NCBI RefSeq assembly: GCF_965225875.1
Contig: NZ_CBDDBS010000002.1
Coordinates: 3,534,001 to 3,598,000, forward strand
Length of the DNA stretch: 64,000 nt
Direction: 5' to 3'
Source: Haliscomenobacter sp965225875
GTDB lineage: Bacteria > Bacteroidota > Bacteroidia > Chitinophagales > Saprospiraceae
The first letter of the stretch is position 1, and each line of letters opens with the position of its first letter. Shown here piece after piece: positions 20,601 through 28,596 of the stretch. Below the pieces are notes generated by a model, which made no database searches, was not told where the DNA came from, and saw nothing but the letters and a program-made list of their open reading frames with translations. Made by a program: the position numbers and the translations under genes.

Positions 20601-23600
20601 CATCCGGAGTAGCTAAACCAACCTACCGCCTGATCGTGTCCGATCCAGAAGGGATGACCGCTACTTTCAACAATCCTGATCCATCCGATGATGCTTGTGT
20701 GAAAAACAACAGCAATGGCGACGATCTGCTGATTGATGACCGGATTACCCGCGATACCTTTATGATCTTTGATCCAATGGGCTTGTGCACCACCGAAGCG
20801 CATCCTAATGGCATCAACGACCAGACTACAGTTAACGGTTTCCCCGATAACCAATACGACGAAACCCGCGACTTTGGTTACGTTGGCTTCGACTACGGTG
20901 ACTTACCCGTAGCTGGAACCAGCTACCTGACCTTGCGTGACTCTGTTTCTGCATTGTTTGCCAACAAATTTGGCCCACGCCATGCCATCCAGCCCAAGTT
21001 GTACCTGGGTGAAGGTGTCGACGGCGAGCTGAACGGCCAGCCAGATGCAGACGCAGGTAGCAAAAACGGTGGCGACGACGATGGACAAGGCAAGTTCAAA
21101 AAAGGCCTCACCACCGATGATGAATCTGGTGTACGCCTCTTGAGCCCAATGATCCCTGGAGAACTGGCTTACATCAAAGTAACCTACACTTCTCAGGATA
21201 CCGCTGCCAACGCTGGCAATCCAACTGCTACTGGTTATGTAGATAAAGCTGCATACTTGCGCGCCTTCATCGACTTCAATGGCGATGGCGACCTGAATGA
21301 TGCTTCTGATCTTCTGACCTTTGTTGCCTCTGGTACTAGCCAGTCTGCTTTGACAACCATTGCGGCAAACAATAACCCACTCATGCCCGGTGGTGTGAAC
21401 CAAATGCAAGTGTTCGCCTTCCGTGTACCATTGGATGCCGTATACCGCGATGGAACAGCCTTCATGCGTTACCGCCTGAGTTGGGAAGTCAACGTTGGTC
21501 CAGACAATAATGCTTACCACACCACTACCTCGCCTTATGTGAATACTGCCTTGGCGTATCCACGTGGTGAAGTGGAAGATTATGCAGTGCCTATTGCTAA
21601 AGTAGGTAACCTGGCCTGGTTCGACCACGATGTGAAAGGTGACCAAAACGAAAACGACTTTGTAGATACCCTCCAGTTGGTACTGGTTTGGGGTGGATTG
21701 GAAGAAACCACAGGTAAATTTGATACCGTTGGGTACCAAAGCACCATGGGTTCTGCTGGAGCAGTGACCGATGTATTGTACAACCTGTCGATCGTACCAC
21801 ACCTCAATCCTGTAATGCCTCCTGCAGGCAATGATACCCCCGGACAAATCGTAAGAACGAATGCGCAGGGCTTGTACTCGTTCATTGGTTTGATTCCTGG
21901 TAACTACTATTTGATACCGAAGAAGTACCTCCAGCCAGACAGCGCTAGCTTTGTCAATGCCTGGCCTCGTCACCGCGTGTTGACCCTCAAGGACAACCCA
22001 GGGGTGAATGATCAGAATGACAGTGACGGCATGCCTGGAGCGCTGATCCGCTTCAACGATGGCAACAGTCGCGAACCAGAGGTATGTATTACCCCTCAAC
22101 CTAAGGGTGAGCGTGGCAATCTGGATTCCCTGGATGCTGCGAACATGAAGCTGATGTCTGCCTATCCGGTTCCAGATAGTCTGTACAACCAAACCATCGA
22201 CTTCGGCTGGGTAGACGAACCAAACATCGAAGCCAACCTGGACATCGTAGGGGTGAACTACCCAACGAGCCAGATCTGCGGCAACTTCAACGTGATCATG
22301 CACCTGTGCATGAAGAACCCACAAGAAGTGCCACTCGATAGTTTGCAAGCATTCTTGAACCTGAAAAATGCCTACGGTGATGCGCTGTACACCGCGACAA
22401 AACCAAAGGTAAGCATCATCGATAGCTCCTACGTGACTTCACCTGCCGGAGTGAAAGTGAAAAAAGCCATGACGGCGGCAATTGCTGCACTGAAGGTGAA
22501 TTCCGCTTACGATGGTAATGCCAACACCAGCTTGTTGGTGCCAACGCAGGAAAACAGCAGCTTCTACATGCCTGGTGATTCGATCATCTGTGTACGCATC
22601 GAATTTGAAATTGATCCGACCAAGCCCAACAAATATCCTTGGTCTTCTCAAGCCAGTGTAACGGCCCGTGCGGTTGGATTCAACAAACAAACGGGTGCCA
22701 AGCGGCCATTGACTGACTACTTTGTGAAGAGCCCACGTTTTGGCAAATCCATCGTAGTAGGTGACTTGAGTGACGAGATTGACGATCCAATGAACATGAT
22801 CGGTTTGAACTATCCTGATGGTGGCGATGGCATCGCTTTCGAAGGAATGGTGGCTGACCGTGGATTCAATGGTACTTATCTTGCACCATTCTCTGCACCA
22901 AACGTAACTGGACGTGACAAGTATCTTGATGAAAACGACAAGACGATCCAAAACGATGAGTGCTGGCTGAAAACCAAGTGGAACAGCGGGGTAAGAGACG
23001 TGAACATCCGTTTGGATGAAAACTGTCAAGCCCTGGTGACTGCCAGCATGTTGGTACCTGGTCACGAAGATGCTTGTGGATTTGACAAATATCCAGAAGG
23101 CAGCTATTACCGCGTGATCATCATCGACAAGAAGACAGAAAAGACGCTCTGGTCTTCCGCATGGCGGACACCATTCAACGCTACCGAATACCTTGGTCGG
23201 GAGCTGGTTTACGAAGTGAAAAGTGTGGCTAACCACTGTAACCCACTGTGGGGTCGCTTGAACTTCGAAGACAAGAGTGTACCTGTAGTAACTTGTCCAC
23301 CGAATACCAGTAAAAAATACCCAAGCGGTACCTACACTTTTGTATGCACCGATGTGGATAGTGTACTCAACGTGAAAAAGTCCTGGACGGATGTGAACTA
23401 TGCCTACTTCACTGGTCTGGCTACAGCTACCGACAATTGCGGCACCCCTGTACTGGACAAAGTGAGCGATGTATTGTCCATCTTTGCTGATTGCAACGAG
23501 CAAGCCGATCACGACTACGTTTATGCTCAAATTGCCAGAACCTTCTACTTCCGTGATGAGTTTGGCAATGTAGGCCACTGTACGCAGTACATCTACTTCA

Positions 23601-26600
23601 AGCGTCCAACGATAGTTTTACCGGATTGTAAGATCGAATTGCCTGCCAACCTTGCTGTTGGTGACAATGAACTGAAGCCAATTGACATGGTGAACAAGTA
23701 CAAACTCCTGGAGTCTGTACCTTATTACCTCAATGGCGCGGGCAAACGCATCTACCTGACCGGTAAAGACTACTGCGGATTTGCAATGAATTATACCGAT
23801 CAAAGTGTGTTCAACATCGGAGAGTGTGGTCGCAAGATCGTTCGCCGCTGGTCGATCATCGACTGGTGCTACGGAACTGGTGATGATTATCCAGACTACC
23901 TGATCGCTGATGGTGACTGCTACGCTGATGCTAGCTGGAACAACCACATCTACACCTGGGATCAAATCATCGTAGTAGGTGATGCTTCCGCGCCAGTGGT
24001 GAAAGTTAAAGACCTGGATCACGACAAATACATCGGAACAGGTTACGCCAATGCGCCTAAAGCGGATCCAAACGACGACAACCTGGCCAAAGGCTACGAC
24101 GCTGGCGACGTACTGGAATACTCGGTTGGCCCGATGAACTGCGAAGCAAGCTTCCTGTTTAGCAAAGCTGACTTCATTGTAGAAGAAGCAAGCAAGTGGA
24201 ACTTCAGCATCGTGGTACTTGAGCGCAAGCCAGTCTACGATCTGGACAGACTGCCAACTGGAGAATACGAAATGAAAACGCCACTGGGCGTAAAAGTTAC
24301 TGGAGACAGTGATAAGGGTTACTCGATTACTGGTTTGCCAATGTTGAAAGACAGCGCTCGTGCTTATTTCATCCAGGTAACGGTTGCCAACGTATGCTAC
24401 GGTTCAACGACCATTTTGGTTCCTATCCGCATCGTAGATCGGATCGCTCCGGTAATGGTTTGTGACGACAAGTTGGTCATCACTCGTGACAACCTGGGCA
24501 ACGCCAAAGTAGCTGCGGCAGACGTAAACGAAGGTAGCTCCGACAACTGTGGACCAATTCTGTGGATGAAAGTTCGCCGCCCAGTGGGTGATTGTGAAGC
24601 ATCGTTCATGCGGATGCCTCGCTTTGTGGACGCCAACGGCAACGGAAAGATTGACGCTTACGATCCAAACTCCACGAAGCCACAGGATTACATCGACGAA
24701 AACCGCAACAAAGTAGCGGATGAACTGGAATACTTCCGCATCTCTACTGCTGGTGCACTGATGTCGCCAATGTTGGATTCTGTACCCTTCTTCTGTTGTG
24801 ACCCAGCCAGCGTAATGGTTGAACTCTGGGGCCAAGACTGGATGGGCAACCGCAGCTTCTGCTGGAACAACATCACCATCGAGGATAAAACACCACCAGT
24901 GTGTATCGCTCCATGGGAAGTAACCATCCACTGCGACGATAAGAACCTGGCATTCATCGATTCCAAAACCGCTTCAGCTAAAGTATTTGGCGATGTGATC
25001 ATCTCCAGCGGTAACCTCTGCCTCTCGGTAGATACAACCTATACTGTAGTGAAAAACCTGAAGTGTGGTGCAGGAACGATTGAGCGGATCTGGACCATCA
25101 CCAAAGAGACCGGTAAAGGCCCAGTCAGTGTGACTTGCAAACAAATCATCCGGGTTCTGCCTGTACGGGAATACAATATCTGCTTCCCTAAAGACGCGAA
25201 CTTTGATTGCAAAACACCAATCATTGATACGGTTGTAACCGATGAATTGGCTTGCGATATCCTTGCTGTCAATATAAGTGACAAACGTTACGATGCTTCT
25301 AACGACGAATGTTACAAGATCTTCCGTACCTATACCGTGATCGACTGGTGTGCATACACCGATGTTTGTGGTGACCCAATGACGGAAGGCCATGTATACG
25401 TGGTAGATCGTGCTAATTTTGAAAACTACGGCAAAGCACCAATCTATGTACTGGTACGCGATGCCAACCGTGATCAAAACGAAGAGTTCTACCTGTCGAA
25501 AGACCTGATACCAAAGAATACCGGTGATATCCAGTTTACGCCACCGTTCTGCGAAGCAAGTGGAGAATACTACCACAGCTTCATGTACACCCAAATCATC
25601 AAAGTGTACGACAGCGAGCGTCCAGTAGTAACCGGTATCCGCGATACTTTCTGCACCAGCCCAGCGGCTTGTGTAGCCAGCGTGACCAAAGTAGTGACGA
25701 TCAAAGACAACTGTACCGATCTGGTTGAATTGGAGCGTCAAATGTTGATGATTGCACCATTCCAGACCCTGGATGCTGGTAAGATGATCATGTATGCTAC
25801 TCCACGCTGGAGCGTCAAAGAATTGGGCAATGGTCAGTTCGAAATCACGGTAAGCAACGTACCCGAAGGGTTACATGACCTGGTAGTAGTAGGTCGCGAT
25901 GAATGTGGAAACCTGAGTGTAGCCACCCGGATCCCATTCGTAGTGAAAGACTGCAAGGCACCAGCACCGATCTGTATCAATGGCTTGAGCACCGAACTGA
26001 TGCCCGACGGCAACGGAGCTGGTATGATGGCAGTGTGGGCTAAAGATTTCGTTGCATCACCGATCTACGATTGCAACGGTCAAGGTCCAGAGACGAAGGA
26101 CGGCCTGAAGGTCATCACCAAGTACTCCATCAACCGTGTTGGCGAAACAGCTCGCCCAGACCAAACTGGCTTGACCTTGAACTGTAACGATGCAGGCAAA
26201 TTAATTCTGGTAGAATTGCATGCCTGGGATGAAGCGGGTAACCACGACTTCTGCGTTACTTTTGTAGAAGTTCAGGACAACCGCGGCTTGTGCGAGCCTG
26301 GCAATATCAATGCTGGCGAAATCAGTGGTTTGATCACCACCGACGACCTGGAACCAGTACTTGGTGTTGGTGTTGATCTGAGTGGTGGCGCTCAAATGGC
26401 TTACAGCACCGGCAACACCGGCGGCTATACCTTCGGCAACCTGACCAAAGGCAGCGACTTCACTGTAACTGCTCAATTGGACAAGGATCACCTGAATGGT
26501 GTATCTACCTTCGACCTGGTACTGCTGCAAAAGCACATCCTTGGCTCACAGTTGCTCAATAACCCATACCGCTTGATTGCCGCAGACGTGAACAATTCCA

Positions 26601-27529
26601 AGTCGATTTCCACCCTGGACATGATCCTGATCCGGAAATTGATCCTGGGTATTGATACCAAATTCACAAGTGTACCGAGCTGGAAATTCGTTGATGCCAA
26701 CTACCGCTTCTCAACTAGCGCCAATCCTTGGGCCGATTCCTTCCCTGAAGTGGTGAATGTGAACGACCTGGCAGGTAAGGTTAAAGCCGACTTCATCGCC
26801 ATCAAAATGGGTGACGTGAATGGCAATGCCAGTGCAAGTGGTGCCATAGCCAGTGAAATTCGTGGGGCGAAGGACATGATCCTGAATACGGCCGAACAAG
26901 CACTGAAAGTTGGACAAACGTACGAAGTGCCTTTCCGGGCCAAAGACCTGGCGCAACTACAAGGCTTCCAGTTTACCCTCCAGGTAGCTGAGCAGGCCGA
27001 GATTGTAGGCCTGGATTACGGAGTGATGAAAGCTGAAAACTTTGGTTTGTTCCAAAATGAAGGCATCCTCACTACTTCGTTCCATAGCGTTGCTGCCTTG
27101 GCAGATGATGCAATCCTCTTCACCCTCAAGCTAAAAGCCAACAAGGCCAGCAACTTGAGCGAAGTATTGCGCATCAACAGCCGCCGCACGAACATCGAAG
27201 CCTACAACCAGAATAACGAAGTAATGGGTGTTCAATTGAGCTTTGGCAACAGCAGCAGCCACGATCAGGCGGCCTTGTACCAAAACACACCGAACCCTTT
27301 TGCTGATGCCACCTCGATCGGTTTTTACCTGCCCAGCGCAACCCGCGCTGTACTTACGGTGAGAGACGTAAAAGGTGCCTTGATTTACAAAGTGGAAGGC
27401 TATTACACCAAAGGCAACAACCAGGTGATCCTCAAACAGGAACAACTGCGAGCCAGCGGCGTGATGTACTACACCTTGGAAACGAGCGACTTTACTGCGA
27501 CCAAGAAATTGGTCCTGATGAACAAATAG
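11699..27529 (+). CDS. Giant T9SS-exported GEVED/SdrD-repeat surface protein (giant 1)
   Basis: Encodes 5,276 residues from ATG 11699. A hydrophobic export segment lies at residues 103-121 (cleavage near AQSQ), unusually far from the start; ATG 11960 would give a normal-length signal peptide. Domains in order: SdrD B-like (about 127-240, GTAFRDFNGDG); a propeller-like region (240-740); a second SdrD-like domain (745-880); GEVED modules with the sequences DYGDLP at the start and GEVEDY at the end, eight in all, the later ones alternating with SdrD-like domains (IGNLVWxD) up to about 3510; a Cys-rich Ig/HYR-like region with EF-hand-like DANGNGKID loops (3510-4870); a carboxypeptidase-regulatory-like and dockerin-like segment (4870-4985); a cohesin-like domain; and a T9SS type A sorting domain (about 5190-5276, YQNTPNPF). 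Likely a cell-surface adhesin or matrix protein. Confidence 0.88.
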   Translation: MKKSTKLLKWAIKRMQQCLHFLLHAFSPMSPGHAPEKRPMNTALPGGIAALWHRPLWLGVVPRSSTMQQHLMAYQHHADETSEHDQLMPRSARFSLAPAKSLMTVLSTAFVVLFLFLAETAQSQSGTAFRDFNGDGLQTGAEPGVEGIIVKLYGNAAAPLADQLIGTTVTAADGTYNFATSVTSGRAAIAGEKLRVEFEIPVSHECNLANPVDYTSVAGAVYGSSVQFITGQQSNINFAINYPGQWVETNNPDVFLPCYFFGDNVNGNSDIKNAAGLVQYKFLDNGVPTGHSNSTGANPPTMLSTYEEVGALYGVAFSRQAQKIFTSAVMRRHSAFGPLGSGGIYMVDPYAAGSPTYNFLDLDAIGIATRGAGAYPANPGNNTSPVSTVIGTNTERGLNLTAFTPSTDLAAGDQVGKVSIGDIDISDDGRYLYVVNLLDRRLYEIDLGDPLNPTAPTMAEVATRVRSWAIPDPGVDAKSGEHRPWGLKFYRGKLFVGLVLSGQDAAGEVVSDITANGNGAQLRGYVYEFNPSGGGTFNTTPLLDFSFNYGRERPWIPWGYSTNPAHPSRHFTGDQREVAEPIIADIEFDDSGSMLIGLLDRKGHQYAINNNDYNGNIRDYEYSSAGELLRANVTETNGNCVYSIVTRPGTADYYNDNLIHSESVQGPLAVLPGGGDAIAVWLDPIHIRSGGTIRLNNTTGAQVPGSAYEVTDDRFTTDAGIDFDATPSKANALGDVELSGSVAPLEIGNLVWADKDGDGVQDGDERGIAGVTVQLLFNNAVIGTTVTSATGNYYFNDDNVGVGLRPGVIYTVRIPATQYNNGGVNGTPLQRMVLTGSNVGGAGLPNYSDNDAVLNAGVAEILVTLADFGQNDHTFDFGFIPVDYGDLPAPYHTSVADNGPSHRMGSVLKLGASVDYDSNGIPDANATGDDTEADDANDYDAGDDENGVTLPMFIRNKSENLTIPVMNMTGSTAKLVGFFDWNGDGDFGDTNEMYFVNVANNATSVNLTGITPPPTAVLNRPIGIRFRISTDAGFATNMSPDGPLPDGEVEDYVATVMAFDYGDLNDLLANTSGNPGAPTTPADHRTLTSDNGPSHKLTTNTNGDQVILKMGALADDELDGQPSVDAGKTTGGDDNNSTPVGGANDEDGLDVSNLPLFILSQTTQLQVAVMNMTDQDAKLTVYIDFNKNGDFGAGEMFFVTVPDGATTVTVPIAVPLNAVVGQDLGLRLRLADADEPMSPNGPAQSGEVEDYTVQVVGFDYGDLPNTYGTTDPNGPKHIVSESLKLGTCVDSEVNANPDPMAGLMGAGDDGNAGLATFGTCVNGDDEDGIRFLTPMVPGNQACIEVTAMNTSAGAAVLQMWVDWNGNTIFDASEAVSFLNGGGIIPNAGMSTQTFCFTVPEDATFAAGNAFVRFRLSPTGGLTANSQTAPVPFGEIEDYKLPLGKLGNLVWEDYDFDGQQDAGEPGIANVPVTLTWAGLDGNLATTNDNQVYSTTTIANGTYYFCGLLSDETYKITVIAPADMTPTRANQGGNDVIDSDGTITGMDLTMVMETVNLGNVLTLPTGENGLQDSPNALNGFPDNQFDQTHDFGFGSLDYGDLPQDKNYNTTMAEGGAIHAITPDLRLGATVDRERDGQPDANAGKNGGGDGADEDGIKFITPLVPGFTACIEATTTNTTGGNAYLQGWIDFDGDGIMEVGEQLTLSNGGLVTAGTQTTQYCFTVPSTALYDRGMAFIRFRLSSTGGLGVDGPDKFNPASPMPIGEVEDYKLNLAKVGNIVWFDRNADGIQDESEKDYGINGVMVSLIWGGANGVQTTDPANLVGDDRLYTTQTATLDKFGNPVVGAPGPDDKRGEYYFCGLIEGDYKIIAMNPTNMVTTTANQGLEDDRDSDGDQSQIAGANKSVETFTIEDVLDNPIGEDGIEDQELIDGFSTNVVKNFPDNQVDQTIDFGFISRDFGDLPEMPQGEMFPTTIANNGATHTVPDPTLTPEIPLIYLGPSVDIDVDGQPAAMANGDDNNGTDDENGIRVLSPMVPGSESCVEVISNVPAGTTAYLQGWIDWNGNGKFDANEQVTTDRALVSGNGVVTKVCFNVPADATFNEGMAFMRWRISTIRGLGFTGQAPDGEVEDYKVNLAKIGNLVWNDENFNGRQDAGEEGIADQPVNVLWAGEDGDITTTADNKTYPTVTDANGEYYVCGLIPGNYKIIVPTPEDMTPTRANVAGNTVDVIDSDGSITGMDLTMVMETLTIVDVTNLPTGENGLEDTPNVVGTFPDNQTDQTHDFGFAGLDYGDLPQEPQGEHFNTTMAENGPVHVLVDELVLGKCADAERDGTPDDDAGVFDGKDGDQGVGDDGRTSKFGVGEDCADDEDGIRFITPLVPGFDACIEVTYSAPAGGAVLQAWIDFNGNGLLEAGEQVSFVGGGALAAGTNQVVNLCFKVPSNAVFNDGTAFVRVRLSPTGGLTADGPAKFDEATIVPQGEVEDYMVKLAKVGNLVWEDRNWNGQQDDLEEDLGINNVVVALVYAGANGTIETSLSNVSFPLTAVGDDRIYYDTTSNYTYKDASTKPGFYYFCGLIEGTYDVVVLGPKDLTPTRPNLVTNSQDEDKDSDGLETARNLTTQRTLSHSGTFTIDNQKEICEQAEGEEGIGDQDLANLLDVNNVGTFPDDQVDQRFDFGFVALDFGDLPQETDRPGVKYNTTIAENGPRHIVKPDFFLGMVADAELDGNPDDEAGSKAYGNDQGDDATDTDPNSWRQGMGNDDGDGIRFMTPLIPGYEACIEIKYALPDNFNGPDGYLNAWIDYNGNGTLDAGEKLAWTKLNGAAAPIEPNTGALELEKVYMTQGNGKVIVCFKVPADAKYFEGDMFARFRLSENPRLGPDGILAPEANYTEGRIPCGEVEDYYMPLSKVGNLVWEDRDYDGIQDINEPVIPKVPIKLEYAGPDGIFGTGDLEFIYHDTTDVNGRYYFCGLIGNLDPSGVAKPTYRLIVSDPEGMTATFNNPDPSDDACVKNNSNGDDLLIDDRITRDTFMIFDPMGLCTTEAHPNGINDQTTVNGFPDNQYDETRDFGYVGFDYGDLPVAGTSYLTLRDSVSALFANKFGPRHAIQPKLYLGEGVDGELNGQPDADAGSKNGGDDDGQGKFKKGLTTDDESGVRLLSPMIPGELAYIKVTYTSQDTAANAGNPTATGYVDKAAYLRAFIDFNGDGDLNDASDLLTFVASGTSQSALTTIAANNNPLMPGGVNQMQVFAFRVPLDAVYRDGTAFMRYRLSWEVNVGPDNNAYHTTTSPYVNTALAYPRGEVEDYAVPIAKVGNLAWFDHDVKGDQNENDFVDTLQLVLVWGGLEETTGKFDTVGYQSTMGSAGAVTDVLYNLSIVPHLNPVMPPAGNDTPGQIVRTNAQGLYSFIGLIPGNYYLIPKKYLQPDSASFVNAWPRHRVLTLKDNPGVNDQNDSDGMPGALIRFNDGNSREPEVCITPQPKGERGNLDSLDAANMKLMSAYPVPDSLYNQTIDFGWVDEPNIEANLDIVGVNYPTSQICGNFNVIMHLCMKNPQEVPLDSLQAFLNLKNAYGDALYTATKPKVSIIDSSYVTSPAGVKVKKAMTAAIAALKVNSAYDGNANTSLLVPTQENSSFYMPGDSIICVRIEFEIDPTKPNKYPWSSQASVTARAVGFNKQTGAKRPLTDYFVKSPRFGKSIVVGDLSDEIDDPMNMIGLNYPDGGDGIAFEGMVADRGFNGTYLAPFSAPNVTGRDKYLDENDKTIQNDECWLKTKWNSGVRDVNIRLDENCQALVTASMLVPGHEDACGFDKYPEGSYYRVIIIDKKTEKTLWSSAWRTPFNATEYLGRELVYEVKSVANHCNPLWGRLNFEDKSVPVVTCPPNTSKKYPSGTYTFVCTDVDSVLNVKKSWTDVNYAYFTGLATATDNCGTPVLDKVSDVLSIFADCNEQADHDYVYAQIARTFYFRDEFGNVGHCTQYIYFKRPTIVLPDCKIELPANLAVGDNELKPIDMVNKYKLLESVPYYLNGAGKRIYLTGKDYCGFAMNYTDQSVFNIGECGRKIVRRWSIIDWCYGTGDDYPDYLIADGDCYADASWNNHIYTWDQIIVVGDASAPVVKVKDLDHDKYIGTGYANAPKADPNDDNLAKGYDAGDVLEYSVGPMNCEASFLFSKADFIVEEASKWNFSIVVLERKPVYDLDRLPTGEYEMKTPLGVKVTGDSDKGYSITGLPMLKDSARAYFIQVTVANVCYGSTTILVPIRIVDRIAPVMVCDDKLVITRDNLGNAKVAAADVNEGSSDNCGPILWMKVRRPVGDCEASFMRMPRFVDANGNGKIDAYDPNSTKPQDYIDENRNKVADELEYFRISTAGALMSPMLDSVPFFCCDPASVMVELWGQDWMGNRSFCWNNITIEDKTPPVCIAPWEVTIHCDDKNLAFIDSKTASAKVFGDVIISSGNLCLSVDTTYTVVKNLKCGAGTIERIWTITKETGKGPVSVTCKQIIRVLPVREYNICFPKDANFDCKTPIIDTVVTDELACDILAVNISDKRYDASNDECYKIFRTYTVIDWCAYTDVCGDPMTEGHVYVVDRANFENYGKAPIYVLVRDANRDQNEEFYLSKDLIPKNTGDIQFTPPFCEASGEYYHSFMYTQIIKVYDSERPVVTGIRDTFCTSPAACVASVTKVVTIKDNCTDLVELERQMLMIAPFQTLDAGKMIMYATPRWSVKELGNGQFEITVSNVPEGLHDLVVVGRDECGNLSVATRIPFVVKDCKAPAPICINGLSTELMPDGNGAGMMAVWAKDFVASPIYDCNGQGPETKDGLKVITKYSINRVGETARPDQTGLTLNCNDAGKLILVELHAWDEAGNHDFCVTFVEVQDNRGLCEPGNINAGEISGLITTDDLEPVLGVGVDLSGGAQMAYSTGNTGGYTFGNLTKGSDFTVTAQLDKDHLNGVSTFDLVLLQKHILGSQLLNNPYRLIAADVNNSKSISTLDMILIRKLILGIDTKFTSVPSWKFVDANYRFSTSANPWADSFPEVVNVNDLAGKVKADFIAIKMGDVNGNASASGAIASEIRGAKDMILNTAEQALKVGQTYEVPFRAKDLAQLQGFQFTLQVAEQAEIVGLDYGVMKAENFGLFQNEGILTTSFHSVAALADDAILFTLKLKANKASNLSEVLRINSRRTNIEAYNQNNEVMGVQLSFGNSSSHDQAALYQNTPNPFADATSIGFYLPSATRAVLTVRDVKGALIYKVEGYYTKGNNQVILKQEQLRASGVMYYTLETSDFTATKKLVLMNK
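13930..22215 (+). repeat. SdrD-like/GEVED composite repeats inside giant 1
   Basis: Eight GEVED modules end in G-E-[VI]-E-D-Y. Three occur in succession (about 14344-16020), after which SdrD-like and GEVED modules alternate. Successive G-N-[LI]-[VA]-W starts lie near 16033, 17018, 18098, 19153, 20398 and 21603, so the composite unit is about 330-415 residues and varies in length. The DNA copies are clearly diverged, unlike the DUF11 array in giant 2. Asp-rich loops such as DKDGDGVQDGDE and NDDGDGI suggest calcium binding. Confidence 0.8.
26803..27529 (+). repeat. C-terminal cassette tail, near-identical to 55430-56156
   Basis: The last 727 bp of giant 1 align with the last 727 bp of giant 2 at a constant offset of 28,627 bases up to the stop codon. 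The stretch covering the cohesin-like domain (about 26860-27170) differs at only scattered bases. The part between it and the sorting domain is more diverged. It encodes cohesin-like and T9SS sorting domains. Confidence 0.85.
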
Positions 27530-27628
27530 ATTTTTTCATGATGATTCAGCTACAGTGGGGAAGTTGAAAAGCTTCCCTGCAATGTAGTATTGGGTATTGA
27601 TTCTAAAAAGTTATTAGCACTATATACA

Positions 27629-27661
27629 GGGTGCTCCATATTTATGGGGCACCCTTTTTTT
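27629..27661 (+). terminator. Intrinsic terminator of giant gene 1
   Basis: Stem 27629-27637 with 27646-27654 (GGGTGCTCC and GGGGCACCC, one G-U pair), loop of eight bases, followed by seven Ts (27655-27661). It lies about 100 bases after the stop codon at 27529. Confidence 0.88.
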
Positions 27662-27884
27662 ATGAAAAAATTTGCGAATAGTAAAAAAATATTACCTTTG
27701 CTACATTATTGACTAGGAACACGCCTTTTATATCTACTACCTTGTATCCCCTCTATAGTTATACTAAAGAACGCAAAACGCTGTAAGCTCCCTCAAAATG
27801 TGATTTTTTGCATTTAAAATTTCTGTGTTATGTCACTTGCGACATGGCAACAGGCACACACACCATTGTATAATTCAAATTCTC

Positions 27885-28493
27885 ATGAAAAAAGCGCTTA
27901 CCATCGACCGTAGGCGACAGGGGATCCTTTTGGGCTTAACTGAACAGCCTCAAAAGCAGCGTTTCTGTCTTTTACCACCGAGCTATTTACGGCTCCTGTC
28001 AAGTTGTGTTCTGCTCTTTTTGTTGGCTCTATCGCCTTCATTATCTTATGCTTATGGTTGTTTTCCGATTGCCCGTTGCACTTGGAATAGCCTTGAAGCC
28101 TGGTGCGGAGGGGTAATGCTACAATCTTACATTAGGGCAGAAGATGTAGTCAATATCCGACACAATATTCCTCATAACTTACCTAAATATCCAATTGTAA
28201 AAAGAACGATCAGTATCCGCCGCGAGTTCTCTAGCAAAAATGTTGTTGAAAAAATCTTGTCACGTAATATAACTGTTAAAACAAACTACTCGTCAAGTAA
28301 AACACCAAAAAAACTTCAAAAAACAGCACCCTGGGCGCTTGGTGACGCCTGCAATACCTTTCGTTGGAATGATGGAGAAGCCTGGTCGGGTTCAGCTTGT
28401 GTCGGTGCTGATGACGGTGAGGCACTTGGCGGAATTGTTCGCCTTGGCAAGGCTTCAAACACTCAATCCGGAGGTGATAACAATACTACCTAA
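27885..28493 (+). CDS. Small secreted protein of unknown family between the giants
   Basis: Encodes 202 residues from ATG 27885, chosen because the upstream extension to 27825 is His-rich and lacks coding character, and because CTCATGAAAAAA repeats the start context of giant 1. A hydrophobic segment at about residues 35-56 ending in SYAYG is probably a signal sequence with a long basic N-region. Two related motifs occur, CTWNSLEAWCGG at about 65 and RWNDGEAWSGSACVG at about 160, each with Cys nearby. The middle is basic and Ser/Lys-rich; the end is Gly/Asn-rich. I recognise no family. It lies between two giant adhesin genes and begins after the giant 1 terminator, so it probably has its own promoter and may be cotranscribed with giant 2, 103 bp downstream. 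Confidence 0.55.
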   Translation: MKKALTIDRRRQGILLGLTEQPQKQRFCLLPPSYLRLLSSCVLLFLLALSPSLSYAYGCFPIARCTWNSLEAWCGGVMLQSYIRAEDVVNIRHNIPHNLPKYPIVKRTISIRREFSSKNVVEKILSRNITVKTNYSSSKTPKKLQKTAPWALGDACNTFRWNDGEAWSGSACVGADDGEALGGIVRLGKASNTQSGGDNNTT

Positions 28494-28596
28494 GCCGCAT
28501 GTCATGTGCTTGCAACTTCTTGCGGCATAACAACCCCAGTACAGCCTGATAATGGCAGGCGCAATTCAAACAATACTAACAGATTTCCACGCCATC

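Noticed and set aside
20903..23578. Long minus-strand open frames (up to about 480 codons) inside giant genes 1 to 3
   Set aside because: They mirror the Asp/Gly/Val-rich sense frame, lack domain signatures, and the sense strand carries clear domains throughout.
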